Shown: positions 7,917-17,016, numbered from the stretch's first letter. The stretch is DNA of 64,000 bases from Achromobacter sp. RTa (GCF_000757485.1 NZ_JPYO01000045.1:258121-322120), one strand, 5' to 3'. Notes: generated by a model not told the origin, from the sequence alone. Made by a program: numbers and translations.

Positions 7917-8807
7917 TCAGGCTACGGCTGGCCTTTTTGCCTGCGCGATAAACGCACGCAGGTAATCGATATCAACGTCCGCCTCGCGAGCACCCAGATA
8001 AATGTGCTTGGCAATGCCTTTCTTGCCCAGCCGGACGGGCACCACATTCATCGTGTCCGCGTACTCCAGCACCAGCCAGCGCGGCAACGCCGCCACCCCG
8101 CGGCCGCTGGCGACCATCTGCAGCATGATGTCCGTCGTCTCGATCGCCTTGTGGCGCTTGGGCGTAATGCCGGCCGGCGTCAGGAACATGCTGTAGATAT
8201 CCAGCCTGTCGACCGGCACCGGATAGGCCACCAGCACTTCGTTGCCCAGCTGTTTGGGCGTGACGTACTCCTCCTTGGCAAGCGGGTGGTTGCCCGCGAC
8301 GACCAGCACTTGTTCATAGTCGAACACAGGCTCGAACACCAGCCCGGGCTTATTCAGCGGATCGGGCGTGACCAGCAGATCGATTTCGTAGCCGAACAAC
8401 GCCCCGATGCCTCCGAACTGGAATTTCTGCTTCACATCCACGTCCACATCCGGCCAGGCCGCCAGATACGGGGAAACAATCTTCAGCAACCACTGATAGC
8501 AGGGATGGCACTCCATGCCAATGCGCAGCGCTCCGCGCTCTCCCTGGGCGAACTGACGCAGGCGCTCCTCGGCCAGGTTCAGCTGCGGCAACACCCGGTT
8601 GGCCACTGCCAACAGGTATTGACCGGCTTGCGTCAGCCTCAGGCTGCGGCCCTCACGCAGCCAGATGTCGGTGCCCAGTTGCTGCTCCAGCTTCTTCATG
8701 CTGTGGCTTAGGGCCGATTGAGTCACGTGAAGGACGCCTGCGGCGGCGGTCAGGGAACCTTGCTTTTCCACCTCTTGCACGATGGATAGATGGATGCGGT
8801 CGAGCAT
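7917..8807 (-). CDS. metR: MetR-type LysR regulator
   Basis: 296 residues. The N-terminal helix-turn-helix reads GSLTAAAGVLHVTQSALSHS, close to MetR. The effector half carries MetR hallmarks in order: MECHPCYQWL, PVFDYEQVLVVAGNHPLA, PVPVDRLDIYSMFLTPAGI and LQMVASGRGVAALPRW. MetR activates methionine genes with homocysteine as co-effector. It is transcribed in the same direction as the mesX operon lying downstream of it, and a perfect MetR palindrome sits seven bases before its start codon, which predicts autorepression. No clear Shine-Dalgarno site is seen before ATG 8807. Confidence 0.88.
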   Translation of the reverse strand: MLDRIHLSIVQEVEKQGSLTAAAGVLHVTQSALSHSMKKLEQQLGTDIWLREGRSLRLTQAGQYLLAVANRVLPQLNLAEERLRQFAQGERGALRIGMECHPCYQWLLKIVSPYLAAWPDVDVDVKQKFQFGGIGALFGYEIDLLVTPDPLNKPGLVFEPVFDYEQVLVVAGNHPLAKEEYVTPKQLGNEVLVAYPVPVDRLDIYSMFLTPAGITPKRHKAIETTDIMLQMVASGRGVAALPRWLVLEYADTMNVVPVRLGKKGIAKHIYLGAREADVDIDYLRAFIAQAKRPAVA

Positions 8808-8813
8808 GAGTGA

Positions 8814-8826
8814 TGAATGGAATTCA
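8814..8826. promoter_or_regulatory. Perfect MetR box
   Basis: TGAATGGAATTCA matches the MetR consensus TGAA-N5-TTCA exactly and sits seven bases upstream of the metR start. MetR is known to repress its own gene, and binding here would block transcription or initiation at metR. Confidence 0.7.
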
Positions 8827-8912
8827 TGGGCTGTTGGGGTTGGGCGATGTTACTTCATCGATGTGTAATCCCGAGTTCGCCGGTTCAACAGTTCTTGAGA
8901 GCGCGTAGCTAA

Positions 8913-9632
8913 TCATCCCCTAAAGACGGTAGGGAGACCTCGATGTGAAGCCCAACGCAAAAAGAGATCGTTTTTAAAGTACCACTGAATGAGTTCAATT
9001 TCTTTCGCATCCGGATGAACTATAAGGTTCCAATGGCTGACGCGATTTTGAATGTCGAGCTCAGTCTCAGAAATGATTAATACGAAATCGATCGGCTGAC
9101 AAGTACGGTCGCCATTTAATTCCCTCTTTCCCAGATTCTCTCTTATCGCAATCGTAAGGTCCGAAATTTCTATCGATAGATCTCTCGCATTAATTATAAT
9201 AACGCCGCACGATGCACCCGGAAGCAAAAAAAGATTCTTCATGCTTCGCAGTTGCGGGCGAGCAGAGTTTATACAGTTACCAATCACGCTTCGATAGAAG
9301 AAATCTAGGGATTCTCGCTTTAACCGCTCGCCATCAGGATGCCGACAAAATATTTGCTCGACATCAACAGTTCCAAACCAGAATTTTCTCAACCAGGGGT
9401 CGGACTCCGCTTTACGGTTCAGCCACTCATTGAGTTGCGAGCCTCGATTACCAGATAACGATTTGACCTCAACGATAATACTTCGCTGCATCAGAAAATA
9501 GTCTGCGCGTTGTAATGAATTCCCATCGTGTGCCAAAAACATACTCGCGGGGAGATCATCGAGATTCTCAGCCAGAGGATCAACATGCACGATTTGGTCG
9601 AGTATTAACTTTAAATCTCTGTCTACGCTCAT
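8913..9632 (-). CDS. Putative PD-(D/E)XK nuclease-fold protein of unknown role
   Basis: 239 residues if started at ATG 9632, which has GGAGG seven bases upstream; an ATG at 9713 lacks such a site. A PD-(D/E)XK-like core is visible: Asp 44 in RADYFLM and Glu 55/Lys 57 in IIVEVKSL, the strand-turn-strand pattern of restriction-type nucleases. No other recognised domain. It is AT-richer than the flanking chromosome and opens the accessory block; about 460 non-coding bases separate it from the PIN protein. It may cleave DNA in a defence context, but no partner gene is attached. Confidence 0.55.
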   Translation of the reverse strand: MSVDRDLKLILDQIVHVDPLAENLDDLPASMFLAHDGNSLQRADYFLMQRSIIVEVKSLSGNRGSQLNEWLNRKAESDPWLRKFWFGTVDVEQIFCRHPDGERLKRESLDFFYRSVIGNCINSARPQLRSMKNLFLLPGASCGVIIINARDLSIEISDLTIAIRENLGKRELNGDRTCQPIDFVLIISETELDIQNRVSHWNLIVHPDAKEIELIQWYFKNDLFLRWASHRGLPTVFRG

Positions 9633-10090
9633 GTCGATGCCTCCGATATAATTACCCGTGATGACCGGTGGCAACCGAACGGCCAGAGTCGATAGATATT
9701 CGGCTATTTTCAATCGTCACGGGCGTAAATTTTAACCCTGATGTCGCCCCTTTAAACATAGGTCAGCGTAGTTTCCACGCCGCGTCGGTGTAGCGAGCAA
9801 CCATCGCCGACAGCTCCAGGCCAAGAGCAGTCTTTTAAAGCTCCCCTGTAAATGACTGCTTCGTTAGGCCAAAGAGGACGTCGACCAATCAGTAGGCCCA
9901 GATTTGTTGCACCCTAGCGATCGCCAAGGTATCAATGCCGACTATCCATGGTTGGCATTTGTGTCACTTCACTTAGGAATGCCGTCTGAATAGATCCAAA
10001 GATGAGTTCCATCGGCTCGCGATATTTCTTGCAAGTGGTTTTGGCGTTTTCGAGCAAACCAGTCACTGCGAGCCTATGAGCTTGAGTTAG
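9633..10090. other. Non-coding gap in accessory block
   Basis: About 460 AT-rich bases. On the minus strand the frame of the PIN protein stays open for 57 codons beyond its TAG stop (10090 to about 9917), with coding-like words but no recognised motif. Otherwise I see no RNA gene, repeat or terminator. Confidence 0.3.
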
Positions 10091-13000
10091 CTAGTTTCTG
10101 TTAGCTGTGGAAACCTGAAGGTGCGTTGGCGTGGATTCCTCTTTTAATAGATCGGAACCGATCGACCGAAAATGTTCGGTAATCGCTTTTAAAGACATGA
10201 AATGCCCTTCAGCAAAGCCTAAAAATTTTCGGTCAATATGCTTCCAAAGAATGTGGTGCCCCCCGGCCCTGGAGGACATGTACTTCATAGCTTTTGCTAG
10301 TCGGAGTTCCGTGTTGCCTTTGCCTAATGAGAGATATAGGTTGAGTCCGTGATTAAATACATGGTCGGTAAAAATCTGCCAAGGTGTGTAACGCGGCCAT
10401 GCAGTTCTGAGATCCATACCAAAGGTATAGTGGCTGTGCAGATGAACAAAAATCAAATGGAGCAACAGCTCGGATTTCCCTTCATCTGAAAAAATTTGGC
10501 GACCGTGATTTTTTATCAGCTGGAACAGAATGAAACTCGCCAACGGATTTGGTATTTGTGCTAGCGAATGAAGATCTTGAGCAGTGAGTGCTAGTGGAAG
10601 TGCACCAACAGCGTAAAGTAAGAAGCCGTGCCGTAGACTCTCAAAATCGAATTCTTCTTTTGACACAGCCCGAAGAACTATAGCGGCTACATTTGCCGTA
10701 GGGCTCTTGTTGTCGTGGTGTAGAGCAGAAAAAGCCCCATCCATACAAAACCAAGGAATGTTATTGGCCATGGAAAGCTGAATAGCATCATAGACGGTAG
10801 CATCTATCCCTTCCTTGATTGAAAAAACCTCAAGATTTGCATCATGAGTCATCGGATAGGCTACAGATGCCTTATCCCGAACTAATTGCAGCATCTCTAC
10901 TATGTGTGCGTTATTTTCGCGAATATCCGATGCCGTGGTTCGAACAAGTCTTCCACTATCCGTCACACCTAAGAGCATGAAATTTTCATCGGAGATTTCA
11001 TTGATGAACTGTGTAAGCTTCTCTTTGGTGGCTGCGGGTAAAATAAATGAAATGCCAGCGTCTAGTACCGCGCGGACTAGGTTTGTAGTTGCTAAGTAGC
11101 CAATACCGTAAGCGTCAAGCACAATGGCATTAGGGCTAGCCTCCCCTTGATTCCATAGGGGTGATTTGGGAATCCGGACGTCAGGCCAGCAATTCAAAGC
11201 GCCCTTAAAAGCGTCATTTGGATAGAGCGCGTGACCACGAATATATAACGGTAAAGCGTCAATCTCCTCCAGTTGCTTGCGACGCTCTGCATCTGAATTT
11301 TGGCCAATTTTTTTCTCTAAATAGGGTACTAACTCAGCTGGATCAGATGGCATCTGCATCATAACGAAGCAATCACTGCCATCGTTGTGAGTATGTCGCA
11401 GTTTTAATGCAAGACGTAAACACCCCACGTAAGGGGGCAAGCGGTCTATCACCCTGTAAGTAGCCATTCCCAAATTGGCGCTTTCGCCTTTCGGCAGATC
11501 TTGCAGCAGCTTCCCCAATTGGCTGGAGGACCTCAATGTGTACTCACCGGAGCTTTGGTTTTCCTCAACGATCAGCCGAGTCTGAATATTTCCCTCCTGC
11601 TCATACTCAATGGCAACTGCACACCGATCTAAAGTAGCCGAGACATCAAAGTCTAAACCGGTCATGAGGCCTGTGCCAAAGTGGAAATTTACTAAGTCGA
11701 CGGCTCGGTCTCTGGGGGATTGGATGAACCAATCCACCCACAGCGGCTCTACGCGTTTGAAGTTACCGGCTCGGGTAAGAAACCCAAGAATGGCCATTAC
11801 CTCGGGAATGGGAGATTGCAGCACAGCATCAGGTATCCTCTGATGAAAAAGCTGTTGCTCGGCTAAACTCTGATGCCGCGCTCGAAGGTGGCAGCCCTGA
11901 TACCAGGCATATGCCATATCAGGTGCATACTCGACCATCAGATCATTGAATTTAAGTGCAGATGCGATATCCCCCATTCGCTCGGCTTTCATCGCATTGA
12001 GGTTTAAGATCATTGCAGACTTTTCTGCGTCTTTGACTTTGTCGATCACCTTCTCGAATGTTTCGTACTGCTCCGCTTCAAGTAGGTATCTCAGATAGGC
12101 TACGACGAACTGAGACGGCCACAACGTGTCATCGGGTATGAGACGGGAGGTGAATTCGATCGCCTTATGAGGCAGTTTGCTGGCGGATAGCTTTTCTGCC
12201 AACTTAAATACCGCTTCCGGCATCAAGGTCGTTATGTCGTTTCCCCATTGTGAAATGAAACAGTCTGCGTGCTCGGCCAAATCCTGCCTCTGCCGTGCGC
12301 TATGGTTATCTTCATCATGCTTAAGGGCGTGGGCTAACAGCCGAACGTAAGCTTCCTCCATTTCAGAGGCGTCATTTAGTATATGCTCACGACCGACCCA
12401 TTCTTCCAGCTCGGTTGGTGTTGCGAGTCGAAGAAAGGGCATTATGTCGCTGATGGGATGGCTATTCGCTGCAAGGAACTGCTTGCACCAGGCAGTGCGC
12501 TTTTGAGGATTTTCAGTTGCCGCTTTCAGCTCCCTCTGTGATTCGTTCAGAGCGGTCTCGTCACCTAAAGCAGCCTTGCTCATCGCAATAGAATCAGATC
12601 GAGTGGGATCAAGATTCGGAAGGTGCTTTTTCAACGTTCTGAATAGGCTGATTGGTGCGTAGCCTTGATAAACGTTGAAAATTGAGCAGGCCAGCTCCTG
12701 AGCGCGTATGTCGGTGCCTGCCGATTGCTCTAATAGCTGAACAGTGCGGTCAGCCAGGTCATCAAGCCCTTCCTTCACTTCGGGCCGGTTCAACCAAAAG
12801 TGACATCTCGCAAGATCAGGGTTGAACGACATGCCCATTGCGATGGCAAGAAGCACCCTGGAGTTGTAGGAGGGAAACCACATATCCAAGTGCTTGGCCA
12901 TTCGCATCATCAGATCTGTTAGTTGCAGTCGGGCGGCACCTTCAGCGGCCCCAGTCAGTTCCGCCTCTGTGGGGCTTCCTTTTCCCGCTGCCTCTAGGTA

Positions 13001-13459
13001 CTCCTTGTCTGCGTACAAACGCAGATATGTCTCTTGCGAGTACGATCCGGGAGGAGATTTTCCCTCAAAAAGGTCTCTCGCCGCCTGTTCGCGATCAGTA
13101 CCACTCGACAACTTCAGGAGCGCCGCTAAGCACATGTCCTCAACAACGTCGTTGCTTGCGGTCGAGATGATCTGCGCAACGGTTCTCCAGGCAGAATCGT
13201 GATCTTGAGCGTCAACCAGTCCACTATAGATTGAAATGACCTCTACCAAGGCTGCGGCTTCGGGGTCTCGCTGGGCCATGGCTTTGAGCATGACCATCTG
13301 AGTTTTGGCCGTAGCATGATCCTTTCTTCGGAGGCTTTCGAACACCAAATCCATTGGAGGAATCAGATCAGCCGGAGCCAGCGATTTGATCTCGACCATG
13401 ATCTTATCGCCAGCCACGTTATCACCAACGCCGTTGTGGCTCTGCTCAATTGTGCTCAC
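10091..13459 (-). CDS. Large TPR-like protein with C-terminal PIN-like nuclease domain (GapS6b-like defence candidate)
   Basis: 1,122 residues. It begins with a short tag, HNGVGDNVAGDKI, nearly repeated at the end of the small gene just upstream. Residues ~40-640 are helical and solenoid-like (for example KLAEKLSASKLPHKAIEFTS, ALKFNDLMVEYAPDMAYAW). Residues ~775-910 fit a PIN ribonuclease: Asp 782 in IVLDAYGIG, Glu 813 in PAATKEKL, Asp 891 in YDAIQLSMANNI and Asp 907 in FCMDGAF, with the right order and spacing. A helical tail follows. From memory, the tagged large/small pair resembles the GAPS6 anti-phage system. Toxic RNA cleavage on infection is inference. Confidence 0.6.
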   Translation of the reverse strand: MSTIEQSHNGVGDNVAGDKIMVEIKSLAPADLIPPMDLVFESLRRKDHATAKTQMVMLKAMAQRDPEAAALVEVISIYSGLVDAQDHDSAWRTVAQIISTASNDVVEDMCLAALLKLSSGTDREQAARDLFEGKSPPGSYSQETYLRLYADKEYLEAAGKGSPTEAELTGAAEGAARLQLTDLMMRMAKHLDMWFPSYNSRVLLAIAMGMSFNPDLARCHFWLNRPEVKEGLDDLADRTVQLLEQSAGTDIRAQELACSIFNVYQGYAPISLFRTLKKHLPNLDPTRSDSIAMSKAALGDETALNESQRELKAATENPQKRTAWCKQFLAANSHPISDIMPFLRLATPTELEEWVGREHILNDASEMEEAYVRLLAHALKHDEDNHSARQRQDLAEHADCFISQWGNDITTLMPEAVFKLAEKLSASKLPHKAIEFTSRLIPDDTLWPSQFVVAYLRYLLEAEQYETFEKVIDKVKDAEKSAMILNLNAMKAERMGDIASALKFNDLMVEYAPDMAYAWYQGCHLRARHQSLAEQQLFHQRIPDAVLQSPIPEVMAILGFLTRAGNFKRVEPLWVDWFIQSPRDRAVDLVNFHFGTGLMTGLDFDVSATLDRCAVAIEYEQEGNIQTRLIVEENQSSGEYTLRSSSQLGKLLQDLPKGESANLGMATYRVIDRLPPYVGCLRLALKLRHTHNDGSDCFVMMQMPSDPAELVPYLEKKIGQNSDAERRKQLEEIDALPLYIRGHALYPNDAFKGALNCWPDVRIPKSPLWNQGEASPNAIVLDAYGIGYLATTNLVRAVLDAGISFILPAATKEKLTQFINEISDENFMLLGVTDSGRLVRTTASDIRENNAHIVEMLQLVRDKASVAYPMTHDANLEVFSIKEGIDATVYDAIQLSMANNIPWFCMDGAFSALHHDNKSPTANVAAIVLRAVSKEEFDFESLRHGFLLYAVGALPLALTAQDLHSLAQIPNPLASFILFQLIKNHGRQIFSDEGKSELLLHLIFVHLHSHYTFGMDLRTAWPRYTPWQIFTDHVFNHGLNLYLSLGKGNTELRLAKAMKYMSSRAGGHHILWKHIDRKFLGFAEGHFMSLKAITEHFRSIGSDLLKEESTPTHLQVSTANRN

Positions 13460-13481
13460 GTGTGCTGTTCCTGATTATTGA

Positions 13482-13821
13482 TCACTGCGTGATTTTGTTG
13501 CCGGCTACATTGTCGCCACTACCGTTGTGCGTTTGAGTGACTGTATTGATCGTGGATGGCGCAGCTATGGCAGCCTTTGCGTTGATTTCTTGAAGGAGGG
13601 TGAGTAATTGCGGAGAATTCTCTAGGCGGCGATTAATGGCTAGCTCACTTAACTCGTCGTTGATATTGAGTTTCGCGAGTTCGGTGGCCAAGGCATGCAA
13701 CTACCTCGTCTTTAATCCAGCTACCTAAACGATTCTTTAGAATATCGCCGCTTAATTGAGCACCGCGTTTCAAGACGTCGTAAACTGCGCTTGCGATGAC
13801 ACCGGTAGTAATGAAATCCAT
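13482..13821 (-). pseudogene. Small partner of the PIN protein, split by a frameshift (GapS6a-like)
   Basis: Two overlapping minus-strand frames read as one protein. The first starts at ATG 13821 (MDFITTGVIASAVYDVLKRG) and runs through GSWIKDEVV. The second continues from about 13700 as LATELAKLNINDELSELAIN and ends HNGSGDNVAGNKITQ at 13482. Joining them needs a one-base change between about 13694 and 13706. The product would be ~112 residues and carries the same GDNVAG(D/N)KI tag as the PIN protein 22 bases downstream, which marks the two as partners. True mutation, sequencing error or programmed shift cannot be told apart here. Confidence 0.55.
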
Positions 13822-14246
13822 TCTAGATATTCCCTTGGTGTGAGAAAGGTTGGCTCTGTCGGTAGCTATTCGGGGGATACTGTGCACCTATAGCCGAAAG
13901 AAAGCCTGACTTGCATTGTTGTGCCTGACCAGCGATTGTCTACTGCTTGTGATTTCTTGCCGCTCAAAACAGTGGCACTACTCAAGAATGTATCAAAAAA
14001 AACAAACAGGTGTTATCACTGTTGAAATTCATCTCATAAGCCAAGCAAGGCATCTGCGCTTCGCCGCGCTGCCCCAGGTTTCGCTTGTTTCCCTGTGGGG
14101 ACGGGCGGACGCCCACCTTGCACATCCCTGACGCCTTCGGCCCGGTTTCACCGCTTCGAGCAGAAATAGGTGTCAGACTACAATTTCGCTATCAATAACT
14201 GAAAAATTGTAGTCTGACATTTTTTCGCGAGCGGTATCGAGGTCGA
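13822..14246. other. Intergenic region with long inverted repeat
   Basis: Promoter side of the small-partner/PIN genes plus the inverted repeat at 14171-14219. AT-rich and GC-rich stretches alternate abruptly around 14050, suggesting a junction. No gene is supported. Confidence 0.35.
14171..14226. terminator. 16-bp perfect inverted repeat followed by T-run
   Basis: TGTCAGACTACAATTT (14171-14186) pairs with AAATTGTAGTCTGACA (14204-14219), leaving a 17-base loop, then six to seven T residues. Read on the plus strand it looks like an intrinsic terminator, yet no plus-strand gene precedes it; on the minus strand it lies just past the broken gene ending at 14247. Its arms begin with TGTCAGAC, the same word that bounds the repeats at 23519-23760. 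Confidence 0.55.
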
Positions 14247-14785
14247 CTAGAACTTATCAAACACGACCACCATCCGATGCCCTAGGACTTTTCCCAGCTC
14301 TACAGCCAATGCGTCGTCTATGCTGGGTCCATCGAACCCAAAAGTGAGGTTCCCCAATCCCCGTGCCAGCGGTAAAAATCGCCATTGATTGATACTGTCC
14401 GATTGTCGACAACTTGGGCATTCTAGCGAGCCACGTTCCCCCGAATACCAGGCGGAAATCATTTCTTGCCACGGGAGAGAGGCGGCATCATGCTCTGCGG
14501 AGCAGCACGGGCAGCCCAGCACCTCCACCGTCTGCGGCCCAGCGTTGTAGACGCGCCGCCCTACGATTGCGCCTATCCCGTTTCTGCTCTGCTCGTTTAC
14601 CCATTTGGCCCACCGAGCGATACCCGGGCCAGGCGCGTGGCTGACCGGGGAAAGGCGACTTCGGCCCCAGGCGAGGGAATAGCAATGCACATTGCTTCCA
14701 TCCAACTCATGCCGCTCTTGGCGAATGCAGGCGCTTCTTCCAGGGTGACATCGAGATCTACGATGTAGATGGGTGAGTCGCTCAT
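14247..14785 (-). pseudogene. Frameshifted gene of an uncharacterised Cys-rich family
   Basis: The start (ATG 14785) reads MSDSPIYIVDLDVTLEEAP through PSPGAEVAFP. The continuation is in another frame: APGPGIARWAKWV, a CPCC and CPSC zinc-ribbon-like pair, and the ending LGKVLGHRMVVVFDKF. One lost base near 14650 (in a CCCC run) would explain the split. I recognise a family of ~170-residue proteins with APGPGFAR and a C-terminal LGHRVV...GK motif, sometimes misannotated as sugar ABC transporter ATPases; its function is unknown. Probably inactive here. Confidence 0.45.
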
Positions 14786-15147
14786 TGGATGATGAAATTC
14801 GATACGTGGTTTCGTGGACACTACGTGCCAGTATATTTATTAGGTCGACATGGTACGAATCTCCTTCCCTATCCACATTCCGCTTCGGGCCAAGCAGACC
14901 TAAGAATAGATCGGAAATTGGGACGATCACTGACTACGGCACACTGTGTGCATGCGTCCCTATTCGCCAATCCCGTATTGTCAGCAATGGGTCGACAGCA
15001 GACAAACGAGAACGACCATTTTCGACTCGTTGCTGTCATCCGCTCAACGATCTCGAACGTCGGCAGTGCAGCGGGAGCGGACTGTCGTGGACCGTAGCCG
15101 GAAGACTAATTCCGCATAGCTGACTTCGCATGTGATGCTAGCGTGGG
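14786..15147. other. Intergenic region downstream of the OLD-like gene
   Basis: No supported gene. It shares the word TCGACTCGTTGC (15022-15033) and looser similarity with the gap on the other side of the OLD-like gene (17234-17245). The two gaps may hold related degenerate repeats flanking that gene. Confidence 0.3.
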
Positions 15148-17016
15148 CTACTCAGTTTGAGATCCCGGGAGTTTTTTGAGGACTACCATATTCACATTCT
15201 CGTCGACGCCAATCTCGAAAGGAAAAGACTCCCGCTTGAAGAGGGGGGAGGCAATGTCAACCTTAATTCGGAGAGCCTTATTGTCTGAGCGATTGTTTAG
15301 GTTGAATACCCCCGCATGCGAGCCAATAGTCGCTCTCGCGATTGCGTTCAGCTGTTCATCTGAGGAAGACGCCGTCATCGACAGGAATGCCGCACTCAAT
15401 GCAGCGCCAAGTTTCGGGCGAAGTAGGAGGTCTTCATCGACGCGGTGATTCGGCGCAACGAGCGTCAGCGCTTCGAGTACATCAGCATAGTTGCGTTCGA
15501 GTTCGCTTGGCTCTGATGAACCAAACTTTGCCGCCACCGCTGCCGCACGATCAGGTTTATTCTTGTCGGATGCTTCATCTCCGTAGTAGTTTTCGATCGC
15601 TCCGCGTCTGAGAAAAAAGCATCCCAGTTTGGACAGCGCTTGGAGAAGTACCTCGAATCGAGTTCGTAGACCGGATGCATCTGCAACTGCCGATATCTCA
15701 AAGGAGTTTGGCTCAGTTAGCAAGCGCGCAAGGGTAACGCGTCTAACGCTCAGCGACGTGGACTCACTGCTTGACCAGTCGTCGTACGTATTCGCAGCGG
15801 CGACAACAGCTGTCTCGTGTTTGGCGATGAACTTCGATAGGTCAGTGCGCAAGTCTTTATCGAGGTCTGTGAGCGACGTTCGTCCGATGCTTTCAGCAAC
15901 CGCTGACGCCTCTGGGAGGTCACTGAAGTCACGGACTAGTGCGTTGTCATCTGCTAAGGCATCCAAATCTGCGAGTACGGCAACGTGCTTGCCTATCAAT
16001 CGAAATAGTTTCGCGGCCTCAGGAAACTCGCCTTTGCCTGTCACAGGGAGGATCTGAGCATTGCGCGCCAACAGTCGTTGGTTCAAGCGACTTGCAAGCT
16101 GTGAAGCTATGATTTCGTCGCTGGGACCCTCAACCAACAGCACGCGCTCAGCAAATACCGCCATACGGTGGGTGGCGCTAAGTCTGGCCATCAGTGCTGA
16201 GAGCTTCGATCGTCTAAGGATCTCGTCGCTCTCGTTGACTTGTGCCGGAGTTCGAAGAGCCGAACTAAAGAATGCGATTGACGGCAACTCGCTCAGCGAA
16301 CGAAGTGGTATCAGAGCCGTCGAATGAGTTGCAACGACGATGAGCTTCTTGCCTGCGTTGATAGGATCTCCCGCGACACGCTGCATCTCTTCCAGAATGA
16401 ACGCCTGATGCTGGGGATGCAGTGAGATTTCGGGTTCATCTATCAGTAGCGCGCCAATCTCATCATTGTGGATTGCCGCGAGAAGGGCAATCAGTTGGAG
16501 AACCCCGCTTGCCTCGTGGTTCGCGGCGTACGGACTACCACCCAACATAGGGGAAATCGCTACCGTCAGTCCGGATTGCGACCAATTGAAATCGATACTT
16601 CGATCAAACAATTGTTGCAGTCGTGCTTCAACCTTCAGGCGCAGATCTGCTCTTTGATTTAATGCTAGCAAAACACCAGTGATCGACTCCAGATCCCACC
16701 ACTGGCTTTGATGATAAGTCTGGCCGACGGCGGCATCCTCTTGCTGAATGGAATTTGGATCGTAGACCGCCGACCGGAATTGCTCCATCGGACTGGCTCG
16801 CCCTGCGGCGAGAAAATGAACCTTGCGTCCCTTATCCGAAATTCCGCGAACGGATGCAACGGCACTCTTGATCGCACGCAGGGCGCGTGTTTTGCCAGTG
16901 CCGTTTGGGCCAACCAGCGTGGTCAAACCTGGTTGCACGACGACGGCACCCGGACTTGAGGCCTGTCCAACCAATGTGATACTGACCTTTAAAGGCCAAG
17001 TCTGCTCATCTGACAT
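15148..17016 (-). CDS. OLD-family ATPase with TOPRIM nuclease domain
   Basis: 622 residues. An ABC-type ATPase half carries Walker A GPNGTGKT at 36-43, a weak signature EASGVLQLIALL near 168, Walker B LLIDEP at 190-195 and the His of VVATHST near 231. A TOPRIM half follows, with Glu 296 in LLVEGPSDE and the Asp pair of LADLDA near 350. This is the layout of overcoming-lysogenisation-defect nucleases used against phage. The C-terminal ~150 residues are not recognised. No GajB, UvrD-like or reverse-transcriptase partner is adjacent, so it looks like a single-gene (class 1 style) OLD, or one member of an unrecognised pair with the next gene. Confidence 0.82.
   Translation of the reverse strand: MSDEQTWPLKVSITLVGQASSPGAVVVQPGLTTLVGPNGTGKTRALRAIKSAVASVRGISDKGRKVHFLAAGRASPMEQFRSAVYDPNSIQQEDAAVGQTYHQSQWWDLESITGVLLALNQRADLRLKVEARLQQLFDRSIDFNWSQSGLTVAISPMLGGSPYAANHEASGVLQLIALLAAIHNDEIGALLIDEPEISLHPQHQAFILEEMQRVAGDPINAGKKLIVVATHSTALIPLRSLSELPSIAFFSSALRTPAQVNESDEILRRSKLSALMARLSATHRMAVFAERVLLVEGPSDEIIASQLASRLNQRLLARNAQILPVTGKGEFPEAAKLFRLIGKHVAVLADLDALADDNALVRDFSDLPEASAVAESIGRTSLTDLDKDLRTDLSKFIAKHETAVVAAANTYDDWSSSESTSLSVRRVTLARLLTEPNSFEISAVADASGLRTRFEVLLQALSKLGCFFLRRGAIENYYGDEASDKNKPDRAAAVAAKFGSSEPSELERNYADVLEALTLVAPNHRVDEDLLLRPKLGAALSAAFLSMTASSSDEQLNAIARATIGSHAGVFNLNNRSDNKALRIKVDIASPLFKRESFPFEIGVDENVNMVVLKKLPGSQTE

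Noticed and set aside
9917-10090. Frame of the PIN protein stays open for 57 codons past its stop
   Set aside because: A run of that length without a stop is not rare at this base composition and it shows no recognisable motif, so I do not claim a truncated or read-through C-terminus.
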